Shown one piece after another: positions 6,054 to 6,753 of a DNA stretch of 6,753 bases. Made by a program: the position numbers and the translations under genes. Numbering within the stretch: the first letter of the stretch is position 1; every line of letters starts with the position of its first letter. The notes below the pieces were generated by a model. That model was not told where the DNA came from. It saw only the letters and a list, made by a program, of their open reading frames with translations, and ran no database searches. Source of the stretch: Gemmatimonadaceae bacterium (GTDB lineage Bacteria; Gemmatimonadota; Gemmatimonadetes; Gemmatimonadales; Gemmatimonadaceae). The stretch lies in contig JALOPO010000128.1 of assembly GCA_025453855.1 (NCBI GenBank), positions 1-6,753 on the forward strand. The letters are read 5' to 3'.

Positions 6054-6059
6054 TAGCTT
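6054..6059 (+). promoter_or_regulatory. Possible -10 box for leaderless transcription of the deacetylase
   Basis: TAGCTT fits the TANNNT form of a -10 element and ends six bases before the ATG at 6066. That is the distance expected if transcription begins at or next to the start codon. The lack of a usable Shine-Dalgarno sequence agrees with a leaderless message: the nearest AGGCGG is 15 bases away. No convincing -35 hexamer is visible 16-18 bases upstream. The hexamer also sits in the loop of a small inverted repeat, GCGGCG (6047-6052) and CGCCGC (6060-6065). Its TAG also supplies the in-frame stop that fixes the upstream limit of the gene. Confidence 0.35.
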
Positions 6060-6065
6060 CGCCGC

Positions 6066-6753
6066 ATGCCGCCCGCCGTCCTCGTCAGGCCCTCGCGCGG
6101 CGCGGGGGTCGTCCGCCTCGTGCTGCAGGCCGGCGCGTCCGTCGGCGGCACCGCCTGGGTGATGGGATACGCCAGCGGGAGCACGGCGCTCGTCTCGCTG
6201 GCACCGTTCGCGGGCGCGGCGGCCCTTGGCTCCATGCTCCCCGCCACCGGGCTCCTCGCGCGCCCCGTGCTCGGCGTGCGCACCCGCCACGCACGGCTCG
6301 CGCTCACCTTCGACGACGGCCCCGATCCCACGTGGACGCCGCGCGTGCTCGACCTCCTCGAGCGCACCCGCCACGCACGGCTCGCGCTCACCTTCGACGA
6401 CGGCCCCGATCCCACGTGGACGCCGCGCGTGCTCGACCTCCTCGAGGCACACGGGCAGCGCGGGACCTTCTTCGTGATCGGGGCGCGCGCGGCCGCGCAC
6501 CCCGCGCTCCTGCGCGCGGTCGTCGCGCGCGGGCACGAACTGGCGAACCACACCTGGGCGCACGGCTACGGCACCGCGTTCGTGCCGCCGCGGTCACTGG
6601 CCCGCGAGCTGCGGCGCGTCGACGACCTGCTCGAGGCGGAAGTGGGGGTACGATCGCGCTGGTTCCGCCCGCCGGTGGGCGTCGTGTCGCCGTGGGTGGC
6701 ACGAGGCGCCGCGGGCGCGCGGCTCACGCTCGTCACGTGGAGCGCGGCCGCGC
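6066..6753 (+). CDS. Polysaccharide deacetylase (NodB/CE4 family), partial (runs off right edge), with duplicated motif 1
   Basis: A carbohydrate esterase 4-type enzyme that would remove N-acetyl (or O-acetyl) groups from an envelope polysaccharide or peptidoglycan using a metal ion. The 229 codons present begin after an in-frame TAG at 6054; the ATG at 6066 is the first start. Residues ~14-66 are hydrophobic, glycine/alanine-rich and likely form one or two membrane spans, placing the catalytic domain outside the inner membrane. NodB motif 1, TFDDGPD (catalytic base and metal-binding Asp), occurs twice, at 81-87 and 109-115, because of an 84-base tandem duplication. TFFVIG follows at 134-139, motif 2 HTWAH (162-166) gives the two metal-binding histidines, and motif 3 RPPVG (201-205) lies near the active-site groove. 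The downstream motifs 4 and 5 begin to appear (LTLVTWSAAA) and continue off the edge. It is divergent from the pigment operon; a functional link is possible but unproven. Confidence 0.92.
   Translation, partial: MPPAVLVRPSRGAGVVRLVLQAGASVGGTAWVMGYASGSTALVSLAPFAGAAALGSMLPATGLLARPVLGVRTRHARLALTFDDGPDPTWTPRVLDLLERTRHARLALTFDDGPDPTWTPRVLDLLEAHGQRGTFFVIGARAAAHPALLRAVVARGHELANHTWAHGYGTAFVPPRSLARELRRVDDLLEAEVGVRSRWFRPPVGVVSPWVARGAAGARLTLVTWSAAA
6279..6446 (+). repeat. Perfect tandem duplication of an 84-base unit inside the deacetylase
   Basis: Copy 1 (6279-6362) and copy 2 (6363-6446) are identical base for base, starting CGCACCCGCC and ending CTCGAG. The identity breaks at T6277 versus A6361 on the left and C6363 versus G6447 on the right. 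The unit is 28 codons, so the frame is kept: residues 72-99 are repeated as 100-127, including the whole TFDDGPD motif. Copy 2 runs naturally into the next strand of the domain (AHGQRGTFFVIG), while copy 1 joins naturally to the membrane region, as expected for a simple slippage or unequal-exchange duplication. Confidence 0.97.

Larger units (their letters stand above)
5927..6065. promoter_or_regulatory. Divergent intergenic control region between the pigment operon and the deacetylase
   Basis: This stretch lies between the first gene of the leftward operon and the rightward deacetylase, so it must carry promoters for both directions. The composition is locally less GC-extreme than the genes, especially across about 5860-5990. 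Contents that can be named are the 10-base inverted repeat at 6001-6030, a smaller inverted repeat at 6047-6065 and a TANNNT hexamer at 6054-6059. For the leftward direction, TTGTCC (5986-5981, minus strand) and CGATAC (5957-5952) look faintly like -35 and -10 boxes, but the 23-base spacing is too long to accept as a sigma-70 promoter. Confidence 0.5.

Noticed and set aside
1..6753. Mobile elements, CRISPR arrays, tRNA or rRNA genes
   Set aside because: None seen: no transposase-like protein, no spaced short repeats other than the single tandem duplication, and no tRNA-like cloverleaf or rRNA signature.

Overview
This is a very GC-rich bacterial window, with strong G/C bias at third codon positions, GTG as well as ATG starts, and genes packed end to end. 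It holds seven well-supported genes plus a short divergent control region. Six genes run leftwards (minus strand) and one runs rightwards (plus strand) off the right edge. The lipoprotein-family gene and the aryl-polyene-type enzymes point to a Gram-negative with an outer membrane. Gemmatimonadota or a high-GC proteobacterium would fit, but the window has no rRNA or marker gene to decide.

Layout in the direction of minus-strand transcription: DUF3261-family envelope protein (5372-5926, start uncertain), beta-ketoacyl-ACP synthase (4179-5375), ApeP-like hotdog dehydratase (3718-4182), FabG-type ketoreductase (2996-3721), second beta-ketoacyl-ACP synthase (1773-2999), SAM-dependent methyltransferase (679-1776), and, after a 34-base gap, an ABC-transporter ATPase (644 to beyond base 1). 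The first six are joined by five consecutive 4-base stop/start overlaps (ATGA or GTGA), so they look like one translationally coupled operon. The order DUF3261-KS-DH-KR-KS matches the apeN-O-P-Q-R block of aryl polyene (APE/xanthomonadin/flexirubin-type) pigment clusters, as I recall it. The methyltransferase also resembles the one found in those clusters.

Together the enzymes supply one elongation cycle without enoyl reduction: condensation (KS), ketoreduction (KR) and dehydration (DH), giving a conjugated polyene on an acyl carrier protein. The methyltransferase probably decorates the aryl head group, and the DUF3261 protein probably helps place the product in the envelope. The carrier proteins, aryl-ACP ligase, chain-length-factor-like partner, LolA-like and MMPL exporter proteins usual for such clusters are not in this window, so the pathway continues elsewhere or is split.

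The region from about 5850 to 6065 separates the operon from a divergent NodB-family polysaccharide deacetylase (6066 to right edge). It contains a perfect 10-base inverted repeat (6001-6010/6021-6030) and a possible leaderless promoter for the deacetylase. The deacetylase carries a perfect, in-frame 84-base tandem duplication that doubles its first catalytic motif (TFDDGPD). This is the most striking anomaly in the window. No RNA genes, insertion sequences, CRISPR arrays or convincing terminators were seen.
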